A DNA stretch of 47,911 nt from Candidatus Tenebribacter burtonii (lineage in GTDB: Bacteria; Cloacimonadota; Cloacimonadia; Cloacimonadales; TCS61): contig JAVCCF010000103.1 of NCBI GenBank assembly GCA_030765625.1, positions 1 to 47,911 of the forward strand, in the 5' to 3' direction. Position 1 is the first letter of the stretch. Every line of letters starts with the position of its first letter. Below the pieces are notes generated by a model. It was not told where the DNA came from. It ran no database searches and was given only the letters and a program-made list of their open reading frames with translations. Below are positions 1-7,959 of this stretch, in pieces. The position numbers and the translations under genes were made by a program.

Positions 1-715
1 GAACCTGAAATTCTTTCAAATTCTCTGATTCCCTAACCAATGTTTTAGTAGTTTTTGCTCCGGTAATTCCTTCATTAAAAGCTCCGGTAATTTTGGAATT
101 TGTTTTTCGTACCTTTCTGTATGCTTTTAGAATCACCTTCTGGAAATAGATACTCATTACTACCAGAACTGGCACGACAGTCATTGTAATCAATGCTAAT
201 TTCACATTTAGAATCAACATAACCACACAGATCATGATCATCAACGAACCACCCCAAACCATGTCTACCAGTCCCCAGGAAATGAAACTTCCCAAACGCT
301 GACTATCTGACGTCATTCTTGCCATCAACCAACCTACCGGAGTTTTATCATAATAATTAAATGATAATTCTTGCAGTTTTAGAAATCCCTTCTTCCTGAT
401 ATCATAGGTAAGATGTGTCTCAATCTTACCGGCAATATCGATGAAGAAAAAGATATTCAAAGCCTGGATAGCAACCATAGCAAAAAATACGATAGCGTAA
501 ATTTCTATTCCTTCTGTTTTACCTGGAATTACATAGTTATCAATGGCATACCCGCTCATCAGCGGGAAAAGTACATCAATTCCAGCTAAAGACAACATGA
601 AAAATCCCAGAAGGATCATCTTCTTTTTATAAGGTTTGCAGAAAGTTAAAAGTTTCTTCCACAAAACCAGATCAAATCTTTTACTATATTCTTTTTCTTC
701 AAATGCGTTACTCAT
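1..715 (-). CDS. ABC exporter half-transporter (transmembrane part, truncated by window edge)
   Basis: The frame is open from an ATG at 715 to the left edge, giving 238 residues with no stop. The protein starts MSNAFEEKEYSKRFDLVLWK. It has transmembrane segments at roughly residues 35-60, 75-95, 150-175 and 175-195, and a coupling-loop-like stretch (KTPVGWLMARMTSDSQRLG) typical of the type IV exporter (ABC_membrane, LmrA/MsbA-like) fold. The nucleotide-binding domain lies outside the window. It follows the complete half-transporter at 844-2703 on the same strand, so the two are the likely halves of a heterodimeric exporter of the MdlA/MdlB or BmrC/BmrD type. The 128 bp gap between them is long for an operon and holds an intergenic repeat (735-831). 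Substrate is unknown; multidrug or lipid export is inferred from family only. Confidence 0.88.
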   Translation of the reverse strand, partial: MSNAFEEKEYSKRFDLVLWKKLLTFCKPYKKKMILLGFFMLSLAGIDVLFPLMSGYAIDNYVIPGKTEGIEIYAIVFFAMVAIQALNIFFFIDIAGKIETHLTYDIRKKGFLKLQELSFNYYDKTPVGWLMARMTSDSQRLGSFISWGLVDMVWGGSLMIMICVVMLILNVKLALITMTVVPVLVVMSIYFQKVILKAYRKVRKTNSKITGAFNEGITGAKTTKTLVRESENLKEFQV

Positions 716-734
716 GATTACCTCAAATTATTTA

Positions 735-831
735 TGTCATGGTGAACAAAGTCGAACCGTCACCAATGTATCCTTCGACTCCAATGCTGAGTTTTGCTAA
801 ATTCCACGTATTCAACGGCATCAGGATGACA
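735..831. repeat. Degenerate intergenic inverted repeat of the GTCAT...ATGAC type
   Basis: The segment begins TGTCATGGTGA and ends TCAGGATGACA, forming imperfect inverted ends about 97 bp apart. It contains CTTCGACTC-like words in between. Related GTCATCCTGA / GAGTGACGG words recur at 12766-12945 and 14815-14975. It looks like a dispersed non-coding element rather than a gene. It sits between the two halves of the ABC exporter. Confidence 0.4.
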
Positions 832-843
832 ATTTTAACTTTA

Positions 844-2703
844 TTAACTAATTTTTCTATTTTCATTCTTTTCATCTTTTTTTAGAAGACCTTCTTCTTC
901 TAGAGCCAGCTCTTCTTCCAATGAGTTCTGGATAGCCCAAACACGTTTGTACAGACCTTCCTGCTCAATCAATTCCAGATGTGTTCCCTGCTGAACGATC
1001 TTGCCTTGTTCCAGAACAAGGATCACATCAGCTTCGGCTAATGTAGTTAGACGATGCGAGATGATGAAAGTCGTGGCTTTAGTATCCAGTTTCTTCAATC
1101 TCTTTCGAATTGCAGCATCGGTTTCTATATCCACTGCACTCAAGCTATCATCAAAAATGAGAATTGGACTTCCGTTAATGATCGTTCTAGCAATGGCTAC
1201 CCGTTGTTTCTGCCCACCGGAAAGCGTTACACCTTTCTCACCAACTGCTGTTTCATAACCATCTTCAAAGCTTTCTATAACATCATGTACTGAAGCGATC
1301 TGAGCTGCTTTGAAAACCATATCATCCTCATAACCACTTGTGGCTAAACCAATGTTGTCTTTCAAAGTTTTGGAAAACAAAAAAGGTTCTTGCAACACGA
1401 TTCCAATGTTCTCCCGCAAAGTTCGCTTGCTGATCTTCTTCACATCTATTCCGTCGATTTTCACTGATCCTGACTGGTTGTCATACAATCTTGGCAACAA
1501 GCTAACCAAAGTCGATTTACCTGATCCTGTTGGACCAAGAATTGCCACTGTTTGTCCTTTTTTCACTTTGAATGAAACACCTTCCAAAATCGGATGTCCT
1601 TCATCATAATGAAAACTCACATTTTCAAATTCAATTTTACCATCGATTTTCTCTTTGGAGATTCCTTCATCCAGATTTTCGATAGGTTCATCCAGAATTT
1701 CCTGTATACGTTCAATGGAAACCAGAGCTTTTCCCATATCGGTAAGTACTCTTCCCAATTGACGTACTGGCCAGAGCAGCATTCCCACATAAGAAGTGAA
1801 AGCCAGTAATGTTCCCAGAGTAATGATCCCATTTGCAGCCCAGTAAGTTCCCAAAACAGTTACAGCAATTATCTGAGTGAGACTGAGTAAATCTGAAACA
1901 GACCAGTACCAGGCTAAAAGTCGGATCAATCTGTATGTAAGATCGCGATATTCCAAGTTCTTTTCATCAAATTTATCGATCTCATATTTTTGTCGGGCAA
2001 AAGCACGAACAACTCTCACACCACTCAAGTTTTCCTGCAATACTGTGGAAAGTCTTCCTTCCGATTCATCTGAAGCTTTGAAGGCTACCTTTACTTTCAT
2101 GAAGAAAATTACTGCGAAAGCAAAGATAAATGGAACCAGAGATAGTGAGATCAAGGTCATTTTCACACTCATGGGTAACATGAAAGAAAGCGCAAAGAAG
2201 AGCATGAAGAATGCTCTACCCACTTCTACCATTTGCATCGACAAGAAACGACGGATTGTTTCCACATCTGATGTACAGCGTTGGATGAGATCTCCAGTTT
2301 TTGCTTTTACGTGATAATCAAAAGGCAAATATTGCAAATGATCATACACTTTATCTCTGATCTTTCGAGCAATGGACTCAGAAGCTATTGCCGACCACTT
2401 TCCTTTGAAGAATAGAAAAATTCCTCGGGATAGTGTGAGCAAAATTAGAATTATACTGCACATCCACAAACTCTTTTCCAACACCGTTTTTCCACCCAGA
2501 AAATTAAAGATCTCTGTAAATAATGGCTGCAGCCAGCCACTGGTTTCTATTAGTTTAGCACCAATTATCGAATCGATCGTAACACGCAATACCAATGGCC
2601 AGGCGAAGCGAAGGAATATCGCAGCACCAACAGCCAGGATCGAGAAAACATACAACGATCTATTGCCTTTCATAAAATTCCAAAGTATTTTAAATTTTTT
2701 CAT
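844..2703 (-). CDS. ABC exporter half-transporter, degenerate-site subunit (MdlA/BmrC-like)
   Basis: This 619-residue protein has an N-terminal six-helix exporter domain (about 1-330) and a C-terminal nucleotide-binding domain. Walker A is GPTGSGKST (about residue 393), the Q-loop is VLQEPFLFS, the signature is LSGGQKQR, and the H-loop is IISHRL. Walker B reads ILIFDDSLSAVD, so the residue after the Walker B aspartate is Asp rather than the catalytic Glu. In heterodimeric exporters such as BmrC/BmrD and TM287/288 this marks the subunit carrying the non-canonical ATP site. The partner follows at 1-715. The start at 2703 has only a weak ribosome binding site. Upstream lie a terminator and a leader peptide (2754-2988), so expression is probably controlled by attenuation. 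The substrate is not readable from sequence; drug export is the most likely role. Confidence 0.92.
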   Translation of the reverse strand: MKKFKILWNFMKGNRSLYVFSILAVGAAIFLRFAWPLVLRVTIDSIIGAKLIETSGWLQPLFTEIFNFLGGKTVLEKSLWMCSIILILLTLSRGIFLFFKGKWSAIASESIARKIRDKVYDHLQYLPFDYHVKAKTGDLIQRCTSDVETIRRFLSMQMVEVGRAFFMLFFALSFMLPMSVKMTLISLSLVPFIFAFAVIFFMKVKVAFKASDESEGRLSTVLQENLSGVRVVRAFARQKYEIDKFDEKNLEYRDLTYRLIRLLAWYWSVSDLLSLTQIIAVTVLGTYWAANGIITLGTLLAFTSYVGMLLWPVRQLGRVLTDMGKALVSIERIQEILDEPIENLDEGISKEKIDGKIEFENVSFHYDEGHPILEGVSFKVKKGQTVAILGPTGSGKSTLVSLLPRLYDNQSGSVKIDGIDVKKISKRTLRENIGIVLQEPFLFSKTLKDNIGLATSGYEDDMVFKAAQIASVHDVIESFEDGYETAVGEKGVTLSGGQKQRVAIARTIINGSPILIFDDSLSAVDIETDAAIRKRLKKLDTKATTFIISHRLTTLAEADVILVLEQGKIVQQGTHLELIEQEGLYKRVWAIQNSLEEELALEEEGLLKKDEKNENRKIS

Positions 2704-2753
2704 AATAATCTCAACTATTTATTTAATAATTTATTTTTCTTCTCACTGATAAT

Positions 2754-2784
2754 AAAAAAAGCTCGTGGGTTTTCCCACGAGCTT
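2754..2784 (-). terminator. Strong intrinsic terminator upstream of the ABC exporter (attenuator)
   Basis: On the minus strand an 11-bp perfect stem (AAGCTCGTGGG / CCCACGAGCTT, arms at 2774-2784 and 2759-2769) with an AAAA loop is followed by a run of seven T. It ends about 50 nt before the exporter ATG at 2703 and 157 nt after the leader peptide stop. No other gene ends here, so it can only act on transcripts heading into the exporter. That makes it an attenuator. Confidence 0.88.
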
Positions 2785-2940
2785 CCGTATCAATATTTCT
2801 AGATACAAAAATGGTGAGATAGCCCTTAATAAGGAACCAATCCCACCAATAAGTGGCTGATTTCTCAGCCTATATATTTTTCAGCCGTTTATAGGCCTAC
2901 GAACAAAGACGTATTTGGTTTTTACAGGATTGGTTTCCTG
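2785..2940 (-). promoter_or_regulatory. Structured leader RNA between leader peptide and attenuator
   Basis: Several alternative pairings are visible on the minus strand. CAGGA-AACCAA-TCCTG is a small hairpin right after the leader stop (2925-2940). GGAAACCAATCC (2938-2927) can instead pair with GGATTGGTTCC (2843-2833), with one bulge. GGCTGA-GAAA-TCAGCC forms a GNRA-loop hairpin (around 2858-2873). A GGTGGG segment (around 2843-2848) could pair with the CCCAC of the terminator 3' arm and act as antiterminator. These are by-eye pairings; the switch itself is inference. Confidence 0.55.
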
Positions 2941-2988
2941 TTAGGCAGAAGTACCTTGAGGTACTCTGTTTTTAAAATATCTGATCAT
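2941..2988 (-). CDS. Leader peptide MIRYFKNRVPQGTSA controlling the ABC exporter
   Basis: A 15-codon ORF starts at ATG 2988 behind a near-perfect ribosome binding site (GAGGAGG, about 5 nt upstream) and stops with TAA at 2941-2943. That is far better initiation than the exporter itself has. The peptide MIRYFKNRVPQGTSA contains Lys-Asn-Arg at positions 6-8, a match to the Arg/Lys-X-Arg/Lys motif at which macrolide-bound ribosomes are known to stall. A small hairpin (AGTACC-TCAA-GGTACT) lies inside its 3' codons. The layout of leader peptide, structured RNA, terminator and heterodimeric exporter is the same as in the Bacillus bmrB-bmrCD locus, where antibiotic-stalled translation of the leader prevents termination. 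There is no sequence family to test against, so the assignment rests on architecture. Confidence 0.75.
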   Translation of the reverse strand: MIRYFKNRVPQGTSA

Positions 2989-3000
2989 GAAAACCTCCTC

Positions 3001-3155
3001 ATATTTATTTGTGTAGATTTATAATTATTTCACACAGCGACTTTTTTTCTTTTTATATTTATATCAGTCAAGTTTTTTAATAACTTTTTTTATTAATCAT
3101 TTTAATTCATGTAAAATATTTACCGATAATTCATTGTCATTAAATGAGTTATCCT
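3001..3155. promoter_or_regulatory. AT-rich promoter region of the exporter leader
   Basis: This 155-bp, very AT-rich region holds the transcription start for the leader peptide, which reads leftward. The minus strand has a TTGACT near 3070 that could be a -35 element, but I cannot place a convincing -10 at 16-18 bp. An alternative AATTATAAAT lies nearer the leader. Nothing else is recognisable. Confidence 0.3.
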
Positions 3156-3380
3156 TTATAGAGAAATTATCTCATTTGATCCCTGAGCTCGAGCGATCTG
3201 CATTGAAAGCCAGATATTCGCTTCTTGTACATCAGAGAATTCTTTACTAGAGCAGAATGATTCGTCATTGGCATAAAATCTCCAATAAACTTTATTATTA
3301 TCCTCACTATGAAGGATATCCATTCTAAATAAATTTTCGATATTCACAAAATTGTTTTTTTTCACTTCTATAATAATCAT
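3156..3380 (-). CDS. Small protein of unknown function
   Basis: This 74-residue protein begins MIIIEVKKNNFVNIENLFRM and has a good ribosome binding site (AGGAGAATAGG just before the ATG). It has no signal peptide, no membrane segment and no motif I recognise; the middle (VYWRFYANDESFCSS) suggests a small mixed alpha/beta fold. It lies 35 nt downstream of the GyrI-like gene on the same strand, so the two are probably co-transcribed, and it precedes the exporter leader. It could be an accessory part of a drug-response locus, but that is only context. Confidence 0.6.
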   Translation of the reverse strand: MIIIEVKKNNFVNIENLFRMDILHSEDNNKVYWRFYANDESFCSSKEFSDVQEANIWLSMQIARAQGSNEIISL

Positions 3381-3415
3381 CCTATTCTCCTACCCCTTTA
3401 TCTAAATCTGGTTAA

Positions 3416-3940
3416 CTAATCTTTATCAACAATAAATAACCCATCAGCAATGTCATTTCCTTTATCTTTCTTTGAAATTGGAATATGTATGTCCATTTGT
3501 GAATCTTTCTCCTCAAATTTGAACCTTAAATCATACCATTCGATCTCGTCTGCTGCAATTAATTTATATTCACTTTCCAGTAACCATTTATCATAAATAT
3601 AATTATAAGTTTCACTAAGAGTTTCCAATGATCCCATATGAGTAAACACAGCTACAAGCTGCTTAGGTATCTCATGATATTCCATTCCTTCAGGAATAAT
3701 ACTATCATCTTTAACAACTTTGCATACTAAATAATCAAACTTGGAATTTTCATCTAATTCTATTCCAGTATCATTTAAACAAATACCAAGAGAACAGTCT
3801 GGAACAGCGATTTTATCTAGTTCATTCATTCTATCAATAAAATCACTCCATAGTTGTGAAATGCGATTCTCCTCGATATTTGTGTGGATCTTCATCCCTA
3901 CCACTCTTAACATTTCTCTTTCTGTTATTATTACTTTCAT
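3416..3940 (-). CDS. GyrI-like / AraC effector-binding-domain protein
   Basis: The 174-residue protein matches the stand-alone GyrI-like (AraC_E_bind, SHS2-fold) family over its whole length. The diagnostic C-terminal half is clear: YHEIPKQLVAVFTHMGS, then LSETYNYIYDKWLLESEY, then WYDLRF and QMDIHIPIS. No DNA-binding domain is present. Members bind small amphipathic molecules in the groove between two repeats and act as drug sensors, sequestering proteins or, in some cases, hydrolases. It lies upstream of, and on the same strand as, a multidrug-type ABC exporter, which fits a role in drug sensing or binding. The start has an AAGG ribosome binding site 8-9 nt upstream. Confidence 0.8.
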   Translation of the reverse strand: MKVIITEREMLRVVGMKIHTNIEENRISQLWSDFIDRMNELDKIAVPDCSLGICLNDTGIELDENSKFDYLVCKVVKDDSIIPEGMEYHEIPKQLVAVFTHMGSLETLSETYNYIYDKWLLESEYKLIAADEIEWYDLRFKFEEKDSQMDIHIPISKKDKGNDIADGLFIVDKD

Positions 3941-4183
3941 TTTTTAACCTTTTCTTAATCTTCACTTATAAAAAACTGTTTCCTAATTCCTTTGTCAAAT
4001 GAAATTCCCTGTAAAAAAAAATTATTCTTCATTAATTTTATAAGTACGTTGACTTTGATGATTATTTTAGCAGGGTATGCAACAATAAAATAGATAAACA
4101 AATTGACATTCTAAGAACAGGAATAGAAATTCTAACAAAATATGGATTTAATAGTAAAAAAAATAGATAGATATGGAGGAAAA

Positions 4184-6235
4184 ATGCTGTCATTTGAAAA
4201 ATTAGTCGAAAGGGAGAACCTACAAATTCGTGAGAATTATTTAAGTTCTTTAGAGAAGATAAAAACGATCAGGTCAGAAGTTAAGGATAGTGAAGACAAA
4301 TATAAGAAGTATTTATTTGCAATCGCTGATAAAGTCCTATTCTTTGCAGAATTTGAGCAGGAAGTAACAAATGATTATTTTAAACAGAATTCTTTGGAAG
4401 AATTAAAGCAGACGAATCATGATTTCTTTAACGAAGTAATGCCGCAAAACTATAACAGCAGTTATGCTGATCCGGCTTATTGTGTCAGAATTTTTGGAAA
4501 AGAATTCGGTCCTCTATTCTCAGCCTATTATATCAATTATAGAAATTATGTTACTTATTCTTTTCAACATATGCAGTATTATATGCTGAGATGGAACAAT
4601 GTTTTTATTGATGTAATTGAGCTGTTCAAGGCTGGAATTCCTGCTTATAAAGATTGCAGGAAGTTGATGCTAAGTGAATTCAAGAAGATGAATAAGGAAG
4701 ATTCGATCCTGAATTTCACAAAAAATTATGGTCCGGATACTGTGATGTATCGTGACATTGTGATGAACGCTGATCTGAATGATCCTCGCTATCTTTATCA
4801 ATACGGAAAACACATTGGTTCCAATGAATTGCAGACATCAAAATTTCTTAGCAGCTATCCGAATAAAAAAATTGAAATTCTAGCTGATTCAGTTGCAAAA
4901 GCCTTCATCCGTGGGTATGATCTGGCTAAAAAAGATCTCTCTATTAAGAAAACTTTGAATATTTATTATCATCTTGGGCAGGAGAAGATTGCACGTGCAA
5001 TTGCAAGATACATTGAAAAAAATGATTTAAATGTTTTGTTTAATATGGTGTTCACAACATCTCCTAACAGACAATATGGTTATGATCACCGTTTTGACAA
5101 TGCTCTCTATCTTGATAAAGAAATGGTTGAGAAACATTCTGAAATATTAAAATTAGCAACTTCTGAATGTGGAGATTTTTTAAAAGAATTCGCAGGTCCA
5201 ATTTACTTTGACACATTTGGAGAAAAACCATTTTCACCTGTTAATAAACCTGAATGCTTGAAACTGTCACAGGAACAGCAGAAGTTTTCTCAACAAATGA
5301 GTATTCAACGCAGCCAGATGATGGATAACTACATCTCACGTAAAACAACAAGTTTTTGCATTGTCGGTTTCCCATTACCGGAAATTGGAGATAATTTCGA
5401 AGAGATCTTTGAAGAGACAAATGCGATAAATATGATCGATACGATCCATCACGAAGATATTCAGCAGCACATTGTTGATGCACTGGATAAAGCTGATTAT
5501 GTTCATGTGAAAGGCAAGAACGGCAACCTCACTGATATAAAGGTTAAAATGCAGGAGCTCAAAGATCCATCTACACAAACTAACTTCGTGAATTGCGGGG
5601 CAGATGTGAATATCCCGGTGGGAGAAGTTTTTACCTCGCCTACACTAGCTGGAACAAATGGAGTTCTGCATCTTAAAGAAACATATTTGAAACAGCTTAA
5701 ATTTGTAGATCTGAACCTGAAATTTAAAGATGGATATGTGCATGAATACAACTGCGGTAATTTTGAGAAAGAAGCAGAAAACCGGAAATACATTGAAGAA
5801 AATCTTCTCTTCCCGCATAAAACATTACCTATTGGTGAATTTGCCATTGGAACAAACACGAAAGCTTACGTGATGGCACAAAAATTTAATATTCTCTCCA
5901 TCATGCCGGTTCTTATTGTAGAAAAAATGGGACCGCATTTCGCCATTGGAGATACCTGCTTCAGTTGGGAAGAAGATGCTGCCGTTTTTAATCCCATTGA
6001 TAATAAAGAGATCACAGCACGCGATAATGAGCGCAGTATTTTACGTAAAGAAGATCCAGCTAAGGCTTATACAAATTGCCATACGGATATCACCCTGCCT
6101 TACGAAGATCTGGATTTCATCACTGCTGTTACTAGTAAAGGTAATAAGATAGACATTATTCGTGATGGCAGGTTTGTCGTTCCTGGCACAGAAGAATTGA
6201 ATATACCGTTGGATAAATGGGAAAGGAATGAATAA
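4184..6235 (+). CDS. M29-family metallo-aminopeptidase
   Basis: This is an aminopeptidase of the M29 (thermophilic metallopeptidase/AmpS) family, long form (683 residues from this start). The catalytic half is C-terminal. It shows VGEVFTSPTLAGTNG with a metal-ligand Glu, IGEFAIGTN with a second Glu, MGPHFAIGDTCFSWEED with a His, and CHTDITLPY with the final His and Asp. All the expected ligands are therefore present. The N-terminal 350 residues are the extra helical domain of the long clostridial-type members. I chose the ATG at 4184, not the upstream one at 4142, because GGAGG sits 5 nt before 4184. The stop overlaps the start of the next gene by 8 nt. It is probably cytoplasmic, releasing N-terminal amino acids from peptides. 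Confidence 0.88.
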   Translation: MLSFEKLVERENLQIRENYLSSLEKIKTIRSEVKDSEDKYKKYLFAIADKVLFFAEFEQEVTNDYFKQNSLEELKQTNHDFFNEVMPQNYNSSYADPAYCVRIFGKEFGPLFSAYYINYRNYVTYSFQHMQYYMLRWNNVFIDVIELFKAGIPAYKDCRKLMLSEFKKMNKEDSILNFTKNYGPDTVMYRDIVMNADLNDPRYLYQYGKHIGSNELQTSKFLSSYPNKKIEILADSVAKAFIRGYDLAKKDLSIKKTLNIYYHLGQEKIARAIARYIEKNDLNVLFNMVFTTSPNRQYGYDHRFDNALYLDKEMVEKHSEILKLATSECGDFLKEFAGPIYFDTFGEKPFSPVNKPECLKLSQEQQKFSQQMSIQRSQMMDNYISRKTTSFCIVGFPLPEIGDNFEEIFEETNAINMIDTIHHEDIQQHIVDALDKADYVHVKGKNGNLTDIKVKMQELKDPSTQTNFVNCGADVNIPVGEVFTSPTLAGTNGVLHLKETYLKQLKFVDLNLKFKDGYVHEYNCGNFEKEAENRKYIEENLLFPHKTLPIGEFAIGTNTKAYVMAQKFNILSIMPVLIVEKMGPHFAIGDTCFSWEEDAAVFNPIDNKEITARDNERSILRKEDPAKAYTNCHTDITLPYEDLDFITAVTSKGNKIDIIRDGRFVVPGTEELNIPLDKWERNE

Positions 6236-6866
6236 ATTCAAAATTTTTGTCAGTTCTGAATTCGGAAAGAACAAAGTCAAAATTCAAGAAACATCTGAAC
6301 TGACTCTAAAAAAATTAGTTCAAATTCTCAAGGTAGAAGATTTTCAAGTCTCGATTGAACCTTTTGTATCCAATGATCCTTATTGGAACATAAGCGGAGC
6401 TGCAGATGAACCGCATAAAATTTGGTTGAAGTTAAATGTTGCATCTTCTAATTTTAAGGAAATAATAAATATCCATCTATCTAATGCAATTGCTCACGAA
6501 TTTCATTATCTGGCAAGAAAAGAAGCAATAAAAGATTGGAATTTACTTGAGCTTTTAGTATTGGAAGGATTAGCTCTTCATTTTGTAATGGATTTCTTTG
6601 ATGCTGAAAAAACTTCTTTAACTCAAGATATTTCGGAAGATGAGATTTTTACTCTTAAGAGTGAGATAATTTCAGATTTATTTAATGAGAGTTTTAATCA
6701 TAAATTTTGGCAGAATAAAACTGAAATAAAAATACCACACTTATTCGTTTATAGATTCGGTTATTGAATTATTAAAGAATATCTGAGAGATCATCCAGAG
6801 AAAGATGCTGTAATTCTTTATAAAGAACCTGCGAAAAGTTTTCTGCCAGAATATTTGAATACTTAA
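6228..6866 (+). pseudogene. DUF2268-like HExxH protein interrupted by an in-frame TGA
   Basis: The open part (6228-6767, 179 residues) contains AIAHEFHYLAR, an HExxH zinc site with the trailing Arg seen in DUF2268-type predicted proteases. The frame then hits TGA at 6765-6767 directly after YRFGY. The same frame continues without another stop as IIKEYLRDHPEKDAVILYKEPAK to TAA at 6864-6866. That tail is what the family normally has at its C terminus (a GY...I-KEYL--HP pattern), so TGA replaces one sense codon, probably TGG or CGA. UGA is a normal stop in this genome, so this is a recent nonsense mutation or a sequence error. The gene overlaps the M29 gene by 8 nt and was probably translationally coupled to it. 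Confidence 0.72.
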
Positions 6867-6910
6867 TAAGTAGAAATTTTATGGGTAAAGGATTAAAATG
6901 AGAAAGTGAT

Positions 6911-7675
6911 ATGAAAAAATTAATAATACATCTTTTAATTCTAGGATTTATAACTTCTGTTTTTGCTATAGAAGAATTTAAGATTAATTATATTAATGAG
7001 AAAGTTTCTAAAGATACTGAACTTAAAATGAGGGAAGGGAGTAATTATATTATCAATTTTTATGAGAATATAAAAGTTCCTATATTAATCTTTAACATAA
7101 ATGTGAGAGTTTTCACATCTTTCAACGATTATAAATCTCATCAGAAGTTAAACTCTAATGCAAAATCTAATAATGGATATTTCTCTAGTTCAAAACATGA
7201 GATCGTGCTTTTTTCTAACGAAAGGATATTAAAAACATTTTATCATGAATTTAACCATTATTTATTGCGTGCATATTTTAAGAACCCTCCCAAATGGATC
7301 AATGAAGGGTTATCGGAATATTTTGAATATTTGAATAATTCTGATCCAATTGAGATATTACCGCAAAAAAATAAAATAGCTCGAGTTAAAAGCTGGATAG
7401 ATGAGGAGATAGAAAATGATATTGAAAGAGTTCTGACTGTCTCTAATAAACAATGGACAGACCAAAATATCAAACCCGAATATAGATCATCTACAATTTC
7501 TTATACAATTATTTTTTTTCTAATGTCGTTTGAGGAGGGTGATCAAATACTAGGCAAGATCATACAAGAATTAATGAATGGAAAAAATTCAACTGAGGTA
7601 ATAAAATCAACTTATCCTGGTAGTATTGCAAAATTTAATGAAGATTTTATCAGATTCTATTTAGAATGGAATTAG
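6911..7675 (+). CDS. Secreted HExxH metallopeptidase-like protein (DUF1570 / peptidase MA-like)
   Basis: The 254-residue protein has a signal peptide (MKKLIIHLLILGFITSVFA). The gluzincin zinc site is intact: FYHEFNHYLL (two His and the catalytic Glu, about residue 112) and, 20 residues on, PPKWINEGLSEYFE with the third ligand Glu. This HExxH...W-NEGLAEYFE arrangement defines the peptidase MA-like/DUF1570 group. The remainder is helical. It would act outside the cytoplasmic membrane. It is the third predicted metallopeptidase in a row on this strand after the M29 enzyme and the DUF2268-like gene. Substrate is unknown. Confidence 0.8.
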   Translation: MKKLIIHLLILGFITSVFAIEEFKINYINEKVSKDTELKMREGSNYIINFYENIKVPILIFNINVRVFTSFNDYKSHQKLNSNAKSNNGYFSSSKHEIVLFSNERILKTFYHEFNHYLLRAYFKNPPKWINEGLSEYFEYLNNSDPIEILPQKNKIARVKSWIDEEIENDIERVLTVSNKQWTDQNIKPEYRSSTISYTIIFFLMSFEEGDQILGKIIQELMNGKNSTEVIKSTYPGSIAKFNEDFIRFYLEWN

Positions 7676-7690
7676 TTTAAGGGAGGTTCT

Positions 7691-7822
7691 GTGAAAGTTT
7701 TGGCATTTGCAGCCAGCAGCAGTACAAGATCAATAAATAAAAAGTTAGTTACTTATGCATTATCATTCTCAAGATCAATGTTGAATATTTCACGGAAAAC
7801 TGGAATTGCTATGATAGTTTAG
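7691..7822 (+). pseudogene. 5' fragment of an NADPH-dependent FMN reductase gene
   Basis: GTG at 7691 follows GGGAGG. The first ~23 codons read VKVLAFAASSSTRSINKKLV, the nucleotide-binding start of the flavodoxin-fold FMN reductase family (the usual form is MK-L---GS-R--S-N-KL). After about 7760 the similarity ends and the frame closes at TAG 7820. The rest of the gene has been lost and replaced by the tail of a TPR protein in another frame. Confidence 0.6.
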
Positions 7823-7956
7823 GTGAAGCTTATGTGAATGCAGAAAAATTAGAACTGGCGATTACAAATTATGAAAAATCAATTGAATTAAATCCCAACA
7901 ACGAAGGTGGAAAAAAGGTTCTGAAAAGAATAAAAGGTGAATTAGAAAAAAAATAA
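7768..7956 (+). pseudogene. 3' fragment of a TPR-repeat protein gene
   Basis: In the frame ending TAA 7954-7956 the sequence reads ...NVEYFTENWNCYDSLGEAYV, then ITNYEKSIELNPNNEGGKKVL and a basic end. This is one full tetratricopeptide repeat, the normal C-terminal end of periplasmic hydrolases that carry a TPR tail. It has no start codon or ribosome binding site and overlaps the FMN reductase remnant in a different frame. The two remnants meet at about 7760-7770, which marks a deletion junction. Confidence 0.6.
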
Positions 7957-7959
7957 ATT

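Noticed and set aside
1001-2749. Several plus-strand frames opposite the ABC exporter gene
   Set aside because: They are antisense to a well-conserved protein and lack ribosome binding sites and recognisable composition.
4142-4183. Earlier ATG for the M29 aminopeptidase
   Set aside because: No ribosome binding site upstream; GGAGG sits at the right distance from the ATG at 4184.
6765-6767. Reassignment of UGA to a sense codon
   Set aside because: UGA ends rsmH, ftsL, murD, the GNAT-linked hydrolase and two cassette genes at conserved positions, several in ATGA overlaps.
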